Position numbers and translations under genes: made by a program. A stretch of 10,867 nt of DNA. It comes from an uncultured Acidaminococcus sp. Lineage in GTDB: Bacteria; Bacillota; Negativicutes; Acidaminococcales; Acidaminococcaceae. The notes beneath the pieces were generated by a model. That model saw only the letters and a list, made by a program, of their open reading frames with translations, ran no database searches and was not told where the DNA came from. The stretch is from contig CAAGJR010000027.1 in assembly GCA_900770265.1 (NCBI GenBank), positions 1-10,867 on the forward strand, written 5' to 3'. Positions 5,291 to 10,867 of the stretch are shown one piece after another; the stretch's first letter is position 1, and the number at the start of each line of letters is the position of its first letter.

Positions 5291-6478
5291 ATGATTGCTA
5301 TGCTGCATAAGATCATGGATAATTTCTTTATCTATTACCTGAGCCATTTCGACAAGCACTGCTTCAATGTGCAGATCCACGGCGAAGAGTACACCATCGG
5401 GGAAGGCAAGCCGGAATTCACGGTGATCATCCACAAGGACATCCCCAAGAAGGAACTGCTGCAATCCACGGAACTGGCCCTGGGCGAAGCCTACATGCGT
5501 GGCGACATCGAAATCAAGGGTGATCTGTTCCATATGCTGTGCACGCTGCTGGATCAGGCCGACCGTTTCAGCCTGGACCGGAAAGGCCTGCGCAGCATCC
5601 TTTATATGTCGGAAAAGAAAAAGGACCAGGCCCGGGAAGTTTCCTCCCATTATGACCTGGGCAACGATTTCTACCAGCTGTGGCTGGATCCGACCATGAG
5701 CTATTCCTGCGCCTACTTCAAGCATCCTGACGATACCCTGGAACAGGCCCAGCGGAACAAGGTGGATTACATCCTGCAGAAGCTGTACCTGAAAAAGGGC
5801 ATGAACCTGCTGGATATCGGCTGCGGCTGGGGCTTCCTGCTCATCGAGGCCGCCAAGAAGTACGGCGTGAAAGGCTATGGCTGCACCCTGAGCAAGGAAC
5901 AGTGGAAGAAGGGCCAGGAACGGATCAAGGCAGAAGGCCTGGAAGACCTGGTGACCATCGACCTGTGCGATTACCGGGACCTGGAGGACAAGGGCCTGGG
6001 AGGCCATTTCGACCGGATCGCCAGCGTGGGCATGATGGAACACGTGGGCCGCTCCAACTACGCCACGTATATGGAATGTGCCAACCACCTGCTGAAGGAT
6101 GGCGGTATGTTCCTGCTCCACTGCATTACCGGCCACGACGAAGTGGTGTCCGAACCCTGGATCCGGAAATACATCTTCCCGGGCGGCACCCTGCCCTCTC
6201 TGCGGGAGCTGATTTCCCACGCCTACGATGCCAACTTCCGGGTACTGGACGTGGAAAGCCTGCGCCAGCATTACTACAAGACCCTGCTGTGCTGGTACCA
6301 CAACTTCTGCAAGGTCCACGAAAAAGTGGCCCGCTGGAAGGATCCGGAATTCGTCCGCATGTGGGACCTGTACCTGTGCGGCTGTGCCGCCGCCTTCCAC
6401 ATCGGTTACATCGACGTGCATCAGACCCTGATGACCAAGGGGAACAACAACAATCTGCCCATGACGCGGTGGTACTGA
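5291..6478 (+). CDS. cfa: Cyclopropane-fatty-acyl-phospholipid synthase
   Basis: The enzyme transfers a methylene group from S-adenosylmethionine to the cis double bond of unsaturated acyl chains in membrane phospholipids, acting at the inner membrane surface. The 395-residue length fits the family (E. coli Cfa is 382). Visible signatures are HYDLGNDFYQLWLDPTMSYS (120-139), the SAM-binding LLDIGCGWG (173-181), SVGMMEHVG (245-253) and YLCGCAAAFHIGYIDVHQ (361-378), the C-terminal block carrying the conserved active-site region. An N-terminal domain (1-105) precedes the methyltransferase fold. Two starts are possible. ATG 5291 is only 2 nt from the GGAG of the SD, and ATG 5300 is 11 nt from it; both spacings are off-optimum. 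The gene is monocistronic, with its own promoter, a candidate operator and a strong terminator. It is divergent from the Wzi-type gene, so the pair shares an envelope theme. Confidence 0.95.
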   Translation: MIAMLHKIMDNFFIYYLSHFDKHCFNVQIHGEEYTIGEGKPEFTVIIHKDIPKKELLQSTELALGEAYMRGDIEIKGDLFHMLCTLLDQADRFSLDRKGLRSILYMSEKKKDQAREVSSHYDLGNDFYQLWLDPTMSYSCAYFKHPDDTLEQAQRNKVDYILQKLYLKKGMNLLDIGCGWGFLLIEAAKKYGVKGYGCTLSKEQWKKGQERIKAEGLEDLVTIDLCDYRDLEDKGLGGHFDRIASVGMMEHVGRSNYATYMECANHLLKDGGMFLLHCITGHDEVVSEPWIRKYIFPGGTLPSLRELISHAYDANFRVLDVESLRQHYYKTLLCWYHNFCKVHEKVARWKDPEFVRMWDLYLCGCAAAFHIGYIDVHQTLMTKGNNNNLPMTRWY

Positions 6479-6479
6479 G

Positions 6480-6504
6480 AGTCACTAGTCTCTAGTCACT
6501 AGTC
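6480..6504 (+). repeat. Tandem heptamer repeat AGTCACT, copy A
   Basis: Units are AGTCACT (6480-6486), AGTCTCT (6487-6493, one mismatch), AGTCACT (6494-6500) and a partial AGTC. The array begins two bases after the cfa stop and precedes its terminator. The same heptamer is arrayed at 8066-8088, on the other side of the amidohydrolase gene. Confidence 0.75.
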
Positions 6505-6517
6505 GGCAGCCAAAGGA

Positions 6518-6556
6518 AAGGGAGTGTTGCTTTTTGCAACACTCCCTTGATTTTTT
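6518..6556 (+). terminator. Rho-independent terminator after cfa, probably bidirectional
   Basis: AAGGGAGTGTTGC (6518-6530) pairs perfectly over 13 bp with 6536-6548 around a TTTTT loop, followed by GA and six T (6551-6556). It ends two bases before the stop of the convergent amidohydrolase gene. On the minus strand the stem is followed by a weaker TTTCCTTT tail, so it may end both transcripts. Confidence 0.9.
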
Positions 6557-6558
6557 AG

Positions 6559-7992
6559 TTAGAGTTTCGGAAGTTTTTCCACCCCTGCCACCGGGCAGTC
6601 GTACTGGCCGTTGTTCTTTTCCAGGAATTCCTTTTTGGCGGCTTCCAGCTTGGCCGGATCTTCCAGCATCTTTACGGCCGTCAGAGCGATGACCTTGCCG
6701 GCGGTCAGCATGCCCTTCCAGCCGATGGGGGAATTCACCTGGCCGGTCTTGTACCAGGAATGGCCCGGGGTGCCGAAGGCTTCTGTGGCTACATTGAAAT
6801 AATAGGTAGGTGCAATGAAGCCCACATCCCCCACATCCGTGGAACCAAAATCCAATTCTTCCTTGTCCGGATTGAAATCGTTGATTTCCGTATCCAGGGG
6901 CTGTTCCAGCTTTTCGGCCAAACGGTTTTTCCCGTACCGTTTCAACAATAGCTGTTTTTCTTTCTCTTTCATGCTGTCGCTGAAGGATTCCGTGAATTTC
7001 TTCGCCAGGGCAAAATCATTCTCGTCCCATTTGGGCACTCCAACCTCATGGAAGGCTTCCGTGGCTGCCTGGGCCAGCACCTTGTTGTTGATGTACTCGG
7101 AGTAGCCGCTTTCCCGTTCCACGCTCACCTGCGTACCGCAGATCAGGGCCGCGCCCCGGGCCACATCATCCAGCCGTTTCACGATCTCCTTCACCTGCCG
7201 ATAGTAGGGAGCCCGCACCACATAGCGCACGGCTGCATGGTCCTGCACCACGTTGGGAGCCCGGCCGCCCACATCCAGGTAGGCGTACTGGATCCGGGCC
7301 TCCATGATCACATGTTCCCGCAGGTAGTTGGCCCCCACGCCCATGATCTCGCAGGAGTCCAGGGCACTGCGGCCCAGTTCCGGTGCTGCAGCCGCATGGG
7401 AGGTGATGCCCTGGAACTTGTAGGTACGGCACACATTGGCATTCAAGTGCGGTGTGGCCGTCCGGTTCTCCGCCGCCGGATGCCAGGAAAGGAAGAAATC
7501 CACCCCGTCGAAGGCCCCGTCCCGGGCCATGAACGTCTTGCCGCTCAGGTTCTCTTCTGCCGGCGTGCCGAAGTACACCACGGTGCCCGGTTTGCCGGTG
7601 GCTTCCAGATAATCCTTCAAAGCCAGCGCCCCAGCCAGGGCCCCGGTGCCCAGCAGGTTGTGGCCGCAGCCATGGCCCGGGCAGCCCTCATGTTCCGGTT
7701 TCTTCACCGGGCAGCCCGCTTCCTGGCTCAGGCCCGGCAGGGCATCGTATTCGCCCAGGATACCGATGACCGGGCTCCCCTTCCCCCAGACACCCTTGAA
7801 GGCCGTGGGGATACCCACCAGATTCCGGGTCACGGTGAACCCGTGCTTTTCCAGGGCCTTACAAAGGGTTTCCGCCGATTGGAATTCCTCGTATCCCACT
7901 TCGGCCAGTTCCCAGATTTTCTGGCTCAGGCCAATCAGTTCGTCCTTGTAGCGGCCGTCCACCGCCTGTTCGATGATCTGTTGTGGATCCAT
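6559..7992 (-). CDS. M20 family amidohydrolase, AbgB-like (aminobenzoyl-glutamate utilization protein B type)
   Basis: This is a 477-residue zinc peptidase/aminoacylase of the M20D group, close in length to E. coli AbgB (481). Metal and catalytic motifs are intact: GHGCGHN (106-112), GTPAEE (142-147), SWHPA (169-173), TSHA (197-200) and STDVGDVGF (384-392). GTPGHSW (407-413) carries the C-terminal metal His. The dimerisation 'lid' domain lies at about 195-305. The family hydrolyses N-acyl or N-aroyl amino acids. AbgB with AbgA cleaves p-aminobenzoyl-glutamate, but no AbgA or AbgT is in the window, so the substrate is open. No signal peptide is present, so it is cytosolic. The SD (AAGGGG) is about 7 bases from the ATG. 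It lies 131 bp downstream of the GNAT gene on the same strand, behind its own promoter, and is flanked by heptamer repeats. Confidence 0.88.
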   Translation of the reverse strand: MDPQQIIEQAVDGRYKDELIGLSQKIWELAEVGYEEFQSAETLCKALEKHGFTVTRNLVGIPTAFKGVWGKGSPVIGILGEYDALPGLSQEAGCPVKKPEHEGCPGHGCGHNLLGTGALAGALALKDYLEATGKPGTVVYFGTPAEENLSGKTFMARDGAFDGVDFFLSWHPAAENRTATPHLNANVCRTYKFQGITSHAAAAPELGRSALDSCEIMGVGANYLREHVIMEARIQYAYLDVGGRAPNVVQDHAAVRYVVRAPYYRQVKEIVKRLDDVARGAALICGTQVSVERESGYSEYINNKVLAQAATEAFHEVGVPKWDENDFALAKKFTESFSDSMKEKEKQLLLKRYGKNRLAEKLEQPLDTEINDFNPDKEELDFGSTDVGDVGFIAPTYYFNVATEAFGTPGHSWYKTGQVNSPIGWKGMLTAGKVIALTAVKMLEDPAKLEAAKKEFLEKNNGQYDCPVAGVEKLPKL

Positions 7993-8025
7993 GGATGATC
8001 ACGCCCCTTATTTTGTAATACCTTC

Positions 8026-8031
8026 ATTATA
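8026..8031 (-). promoter_or_regulatory. Extended -10 promoter of the amidohydrolase gene
   Basis: The minus strand reads TGCTATAATGA, identical over 11 bases to the Wzi-gene promoter core. No -35 is recognisable (AGCAAT at 17 bp), and the -35 region falls inside the 8038-8065 inverted repeat. Transcription would start near 8019, about 27 nt before the ATG. Confidence 0.55.
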
Positions 8032-8037
8032 GCATAA

Positions 8038-8065
8038 GGGGTGTGAAAATTGCTTTTCACACCCC
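8038..8065 (-). terminator. Perfect 12-bp stem-loop between GNAT and amidohydrolase genes
   Basis: GGGGTGTGAAAA (8038-8049) pairs perfectly with TTTTCACACCCC (8054-8065) around a 4-base loop. On the minus strand it lies downstream of the GNAT gene, where a terminator of the ABC/GNAT operon is expected. Its tail (TTATGCTATAAT) lacks a true U-tract, so termination may be partial. The same DNA covers the -35 region of the amidohydrolase promoter and could instead act as an operator. Confidence 0.45.
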
Positions 8066-8088
8066 AGTCACTAGTCACTAGTCACTAG
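8066..8088 (+). repeat. Tandem heptamer repeat AGTCACT, copy B
   Basis: Three perfect AGTCACT units plus AG lie immediately against the 12-bp stem-loop. The unit and orientation are the same as in copy A at 6480-6504. It is too short and has no spacers, so it is not CRISPR. Confidence 0.8.
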
Positions 8089-8123
8089 CCAATGGAAGCC
8101 AGCTCCGCTGGCCAGACAATTTC

Positions 8124-8609
8124 TTATAAATCCTTCTGCAGGAAAATGGTTTTGTGTTTCTTGCCCGGCAGCTGTTTCTCTCCGATGATGTGGAAGCCCA
8201 GATGCAGGTACATATCCTTCAGCCAGGGATGGGTGTTGGCCGTACCCAGGGTCACGAAGGGCGCCTTCAGCTGTTTCTTCAGCACCTCTTCCTCCACCCA
8301 GTGGAGCAGCTTCTTCGCGTACCCCTGGTGGGCGTGGTCCGGGTCGGTGATGAACTGGCCGATGTGAGGCGCCACCTTGGGCCCCGGATGATTGCCCCAG
8401 GGCATGCGCAGGGAGATGGCACTGATCAGTCTGTCATTTTCAAACCAACCATAGGTGGGCGTTTCCGCCAGCCACTTCTTCTCATCTTCCAGCGTGGCAT
8501 CCATGGCCGAGAATGAGATGGGATACTGCCGGTCCGTCTGATAGCTGCGGTGGAGCACATCGTAGTACACCGCGGCGTCCTCCACGGTCAGCTGACGCGC
8601 GTATGCCAT
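8124..8609 (-). CDS. GNAT family N-acetyltransferase, 161 aa
   Basis: This is a single GNAT domain. ARQLTVEDAAVYYDVLHRSY forms the usual beta1/alpha1 start. APHIGQFITDPDHAHQGYAKKLL (80-102) is the central strand and acetyl-CoA pyrophosphate loop, with HQGYA standing for the Q/RxxGxG/A motif. NTHPWLKDMYLHLGFHIIGE (125-144) is the C-terminal 'N..a...Y..lGF' block. Acceptor specificity cannot be read from sequence. The start is the ATG at 8607-8609, nine bases after an AGGGGG SD. It overlaps the 3' end of the ABC ATPase gene by 22 nt in another frame, so the two are co-translated. It is the last gene of the amino acid ABC operon, which suggests that it acetylates the imported compound or a related metabolite. 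Confidence 0.85.
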   Translation of the reverse strand: MAYARQLTVEDAAVYYDVLHRSYQTDRQYPISFSAMDATLEDEKKWLAETPTYGWFENDRLISAISLRMPWGNHPGPKVAPHIGQFITDPDHAHQGYAKKLLHWVEEEVLKKQLKAPFVTLGTANTHPWLKDMYLHLGFHIIGEKQLPGKKHKTIFLQKDL

Positions 8610-9397
8610 AACCCATCGCCCCCTTCCTGTTCCAGCACCTGGCAGGCCAGGCAGCTGTTGTTGAGGAACCGGTTCAGGAACTGGCGGGTCCGCAGTTCCT
8701 TCGGATGGCTCAGTACCTCGTCCGCCGTCCCTTCTTCCACGATGAGGCCGTCTTCCATGAAGATCACCTGGTCGGCGATTTCCCGGGCAAAGGCGATTTC
8801 GTGGGTGACGATGATCATGGTCACTTTCCATTCTCTGGCGATCTTCTTGATCACCGTCAGCACTTCGCCTACCAGTTCCGGGTCCAGGGCGCTGGTGGGT
8901 TCATCGAACAAAATCACCTTGGGGTTCATGGCCAGGGCCCGGGCGATGCCCACCCGCTGCTGCTGTCCGCCGGAAAGCTGCACCGGATAGTAATCCTGGT
9001 ACTGGTCCATGTCCACTTCCTTCAGGCAGTCCAGCGCCCGTTCCCGGGCTTCTTTCCTGCTCTTTTTCTGGACCGTGACCAGCCCCTCCATGACGTTTTC
9101 CAGCACTGTCATATTGGAAAACAGGTTGTACAGCTGGAACACCATGGCCGTGTTCCGCCGCACGTTCAGGATCTCTTTTTTTGATGCGTGGGCCATATCC
9201 ACCGGTTTGTCCTCATCCAGCCGCAGGGTGCCGTTGTCGGCCTGCCCCAGGAAGTTGATGGTCCTGAGGAACGTAGTCTTGCCGCTGCCGGAAGGCCCCA
9301 GGATCACCGTCACGCTGCCGGTGGGCACCGTCATGGATACATCCCGCAGCACCGTCCGTTTGCCGAATTTCTTTTCTACATGTTCCACCTGGATCAT
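8588..9397 (-). CDS. Polar amino acid ABC transporter, ATP-binding protein (GlnQ/TcyN type)
   Basis: This is the cytoplasmic ATPase that drives uptake through the two permeases encoded upstream. The full motif set is present: Walker A GPSGSGKT (34-41), Q-loop Gln88, signature LSGGQQQR (141-148), Walker B VILFDEP (161-167), D-loop SALD and switch His199 in VTHE. The usual family C terminus is reached at about residue 245 (QFLNRFL). A further 24 residues follow (NNSCLACQVLEQEGGDGLWH and a short end) that contain two Cys, and this tail overlaps the GNAT start. The ATG overlaps the permease stop in an ATGA junction and has GAGGGGG eight bases upstream. Assignment to the PAAT/HAAT amino acid family is firm; the exact amino acid is unknown. 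Confidence 0.95.
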   Translation of the reverse strand: MIQVEHVEKKFGKRTVLRDVSMTVPTGSVTVILGPSGSGKTTFLRTINFLGQADNGTLRLDEDKPVDMAHASKKEILNVRRNTAMVFQLYNLFSNMTVLENVMEGLVTVQKKSRKEARERALDCLKEVDMDQYQDYYPVQLSGGQQQRVGIARALAMNPKVILFDEPTSALDPELVGEVLTVIKKIAREWKVTMIIVTHEIAFAREIADQVIFMEDGLIVEEGTADEVLSHPKELRTRQFLNRFLNNSCLACQVLEQEGGDGLWHTRVS

Positions 9398-10113
9398 GCC
9401 ACATTCCCCCTCTTAAACCGGCCGAGCCGCAGTTCCAGCCGGTCGAACAAAAACTCGAATACCACACCCATGACCCAGTAGATGCAGGCCACGGCAATAT
9501 ACGCTTCAAAATACTGGGAGTTGTCCTCGCAGTACAGTTTGGCCGCCCCGAACAGCTCGATCACCGTAATGACGAACACGATGCTGGTGCTCTTCATGGT
9601 AGACAGGAACTGGTTGGCGAACAGCGGCAGCGAGAACACCGCCGCCTGGGGCAGGATCACCCGCCGATAGGCCTGCAGCCAGGTCATGCCGATGGATTCC
9701 GCCGCTTCCAGCTGCCCGGCCGGGATGGACTGCACCGCTGCCCGAAAGATTTCCGTCAGATAGGCCCCCGTATGCAGGGTCAGCCCCACCACCGCGATCT
9801 GCAGGGCCGTGACCTTCTCCACGTGGAGAGGGAGATTCCCCTCCCGGGACAGGGCCATGAGCAGGATGGGCACCCCGTAGTACACCAGATACAGCAGCAC
9901 CATGTTGGGCAGGCTGCGGCACACCAGCACGTACAGTTTGGCCAGCTGGCTCAGTACGGGGACTTTCCGCACTTCCACCAGGCAGCACACAAGGCCTAAA
10001 ATGGCACCCAGCACCACACTGGCCAGGGTCAGCCCCAGGGTGACCTTCACGTAAGGCAGCACAGCCTGGAGGGCGCCCCAGAAATATTCCACATCGATAA
10101 AGGGTTCATCCAT
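9394..10113 (-). CDS. Amino acid ABC transporter permease (second subunit)
   Basis: This is a 239-residue inner membrane subunit of the His/Glu/Gln/Arg permease family. Hydrophobic spans lie near 25-45, 60-85, 103-123, 157-190 and 204-224. The cytoplasmic EAA loop that contacts the ATPase is clear at 134-156 (EAAESIGMTW ... RVILPQA), and RSLPNMVLLYLVYYGVP matches the family core. The start is taken as the ATG at 10111-10113, which overlaps the preceding permease stop by 8 nt and has AAGGAG 11 bases upstream. A longer GTG start at 10125 would sit on that SD and is unlikely. It probably forms a heterodimer with the neighbouring permease. Confidence 0.93.
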   Translation of the reverse strand: MDEPFIDVEYFWGALQAVLPYVKVTLGLTLASVVLGAILGLVCCLVEVRKVPVLSQLAKLYVLVCRSLPNMVLLYLVYYGVPILLMALSREGNLPLHVEKVTALQIAVVGLTLHTGAYLTEIFRAAVQSIPAGQLEAAESIGMTWLQAYRRVILPQAAVFSLPLFANQFLSTMKSTSIVFVITVIELFGAAKLYCEDNSQYFEAYIAVACIYWVMGVVFEFLFDRLELRLGRFKRGNVA

Positions 10114-10831
10114 TGACTGCCACACTCCTTACTTCCACTTTGCGGGCCCGTTCCTCCACATTGAAATGTTTTTCGGTCAGGCGTCCGGCCACGGTCAGGG
10201 CAAAGATCAGCACCCCGTACAGGATGGCCGCATCCACGTACAGTTCCAGGTACCGCTGGGAGTTGCCCCCCATCAGATCGGCCTGACGCATCATATCCAC
10301 AATTCCCACATTGAAGATCAGGGCCGTGCTCTTCAGGGTACTGATGATTTCATTCAATAGAGGCGGGATGGACAGCACAAAGGCCTGGGGCAGGATTACC
10401 CGCCGGTAGATCTGGCAGGTGGTCATGCCCAGGCTGGCCGCCGCTTCCTTTTCGCCCGGTGCCACGGACTGGATGCTGGCCCGGAGGATTTCCGCCCCGT
10501 AGGCCCCCACATGCAGTACGAAGATTACCAGGATGAACAGCATGGGAGGCAGGGAATCCACATCCACCCCCAGTTTCTGCAGCAGTTCCGGGACCCCGAA
10601 GTACACCACGAACAGCTGCACCAGGAACGGCGTGCTGCGGATGAAGGAAATGAAGATCCGGGTCAGCAGGTTCAGCACCGGTACCTTCCGCACCCGCACC
10701 ACAGCCAGCAGCATCCCCAGGAAGATCCCGATCACCCCGGAAACCAGAGTGATGAAGACCGTTACCGGCAGATAGCTGGCCAGGGTCGGCAGCGAATCCA
10801 GCATATACTGGACGCTAAAATAACTTCCCAT
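10106..10831 (-). CDS. Amino acid ABC transporter permease (first subunit)
   Basis: This 241-residue inner membrane protein has hydrophobic spans near 20-45, 57-81, 96-117, 150-175 and 198-217. Its EAA loop lies at 127-150 (EKEAAASLGM ... RVILPQA). The block RSTPFLVQLFVVYFGVP (65-81) is diagnostic of the polar amino acid permease family. It resembles the other permease in layout but differs clearly in sequence, as in HisQ/HisM or TcyL/TcyM pairs. The ATG has a GAGAGGT SD about ten bases upstream. It is the first complete gene of the operon on this strand; the promoter and probably the binding protein lie beyond the right edge. Confidence 0.93.
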   Translation of the reverse strand: MGSYFSVQYMLDSLPTLASYLPVTVFITLVSGVIGIFLGMLLAVVRVRKVPVLNLLTRIFISFIRSTPFLVQLFVVYFGVPELLQKLGVDVDSLPPMLFILVIFVLHVGAYGAEILRASIQSVAPGEKEAAASLGMTTCQIYRRVILPQAFVLSIPPLLNEIISTLKSTALIFNVGIVDMMRQADLMGGNSQRYLELYVDAAILYGVLIFALTVAGRLTEKHFNVEERARKVEVRSVAVNG

Positions 10832-10854
10832 GCTTGTTCAAACCTCTCTTTCTC

Positions 10855-10867
10855 TTACTGGGGCTGG
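10855..10867 (-). CDS. Possible 3' end of an upstream gene (substrate-binding protein expected)
   Basis: Only CAG CCC CAG TAA is visible on the minus strand, that is, a putative ...QPQ C terminus with its stop 23 nt before the permease ATG. Operon logic (binding protein, permeases, ATPase) makes a periplasmic or lipoprotein amino acid-binding gene likely here. Three codons prove nothing, and a chance stop is possible. Confidence 0.25.

Noticed and set aside
5156..6421. 421-codon minus-strand open frame opposite cfa
   Set aside because: The plus frame carries unmistakable cyclopropane synthase motifs; the antisense translation has none.
6480..8088. Heptamer arrays as CRISPR or transposon ends
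   Set aside because: Units are 7 bp without spacers, arrays are in direct orientation, and the enclosed gene is a metabolic enzyme with no transposase or target-site duplication visible.
8098..8112. GCCAGC/GCTGGC stem-loop just after the GNAT stop
   Set aside because: Six-bp stem with a 3-base loop and no U-tract on either strand; too weak to call a terminator by itself.
8610..8831. In-frame upstream extension of the GNAT gene (74 more codons)
   Set aside because: It runs in another frame through the ATPase gene, has a Pro/Gly/Arg-rich shadow-like translation, and the GNAT domain starts properly at the ATG at 8609 with its own SD.

Overview
The window looks like chromosomal DNA from a diderm Firmicute, most likely Negativicutes and plausibly the Acidaminococcaceae. 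This is an inference. It rests on GC-rich genes with Firmicute-type AAGGAG/GGAGG ribosome binding sites, a LytTR regulator, a glutamine/polar amino acid ABC transporter and an AbgB-like amidohydrolase, together with a signal-peptide-bearing Wzi-type outer membrane protein that requires an outer membrane. No phage, transposon, CRISPR or tRNA gene is visible. Genes fill nearly all of the window, and the longest gene-free stretches (1-234 and 5062-5290) carry recognisable control signals.

Left edge (1-249, minus strand): a very strong promoter (TTGACA, 17 bp, TATTAT, with extended -10 and A/T-tract UP-like sequence) drives a structured leader with a boxA-like element leftwards out of the window. 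This is the expected front end of an rRNA operon, probably 16S first, although no rRNA itself is in view. The terminator of the preceding operon is packed directly against it.

Region 235-3543: a two-gene minus-strand operon encodes a DUF2971 protein and an unrecognised 506-residue helical protein. Divergent from it is a LytTR response regulator whose receiver domain has lost the phospho-acceptor aspartate.

Region 3547-6556: a Wzi-type capsule-assembly/outer membrane protein (minus) is divergent from a cyclopropane-fatty-acid synthase (plus). Both are envelope functions. Their shared 229-bp control region holds two extended -10 promoters and two perfect palindromes. A strong hairpin terminator follows cfa.

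Region 6559-10867 (minus strand): a polar amino acid ABC importer (two permeases, one ATPase) is translationally coupled to a GNAT acetyltransferase. After a 131-bp gap comes an AbgB-like M20 amidohydrolase with its own promoter. The gene set (uptake, N-acetylation, amide hydrolysis) resembles the layout of B. subtilis acetylation/deacetylation salvage operons for modified cysteines, but the substrate here is unknown. Tandem copies of the heptamer AGTCACT lie on both sides of the amidohydrolase gene. A substrate-binding protein gene probably lies just off the right edge.

The best leads are the phospho-acceptor-less LytTR regulator beside the uncharacterised DUF2971/helical-protein operon, the heptamer repeats flanking the amidohydrolase, and the acetyltransferase/amidohydrolase/ABC grouping. 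None is strong evidence of a new system by itself.
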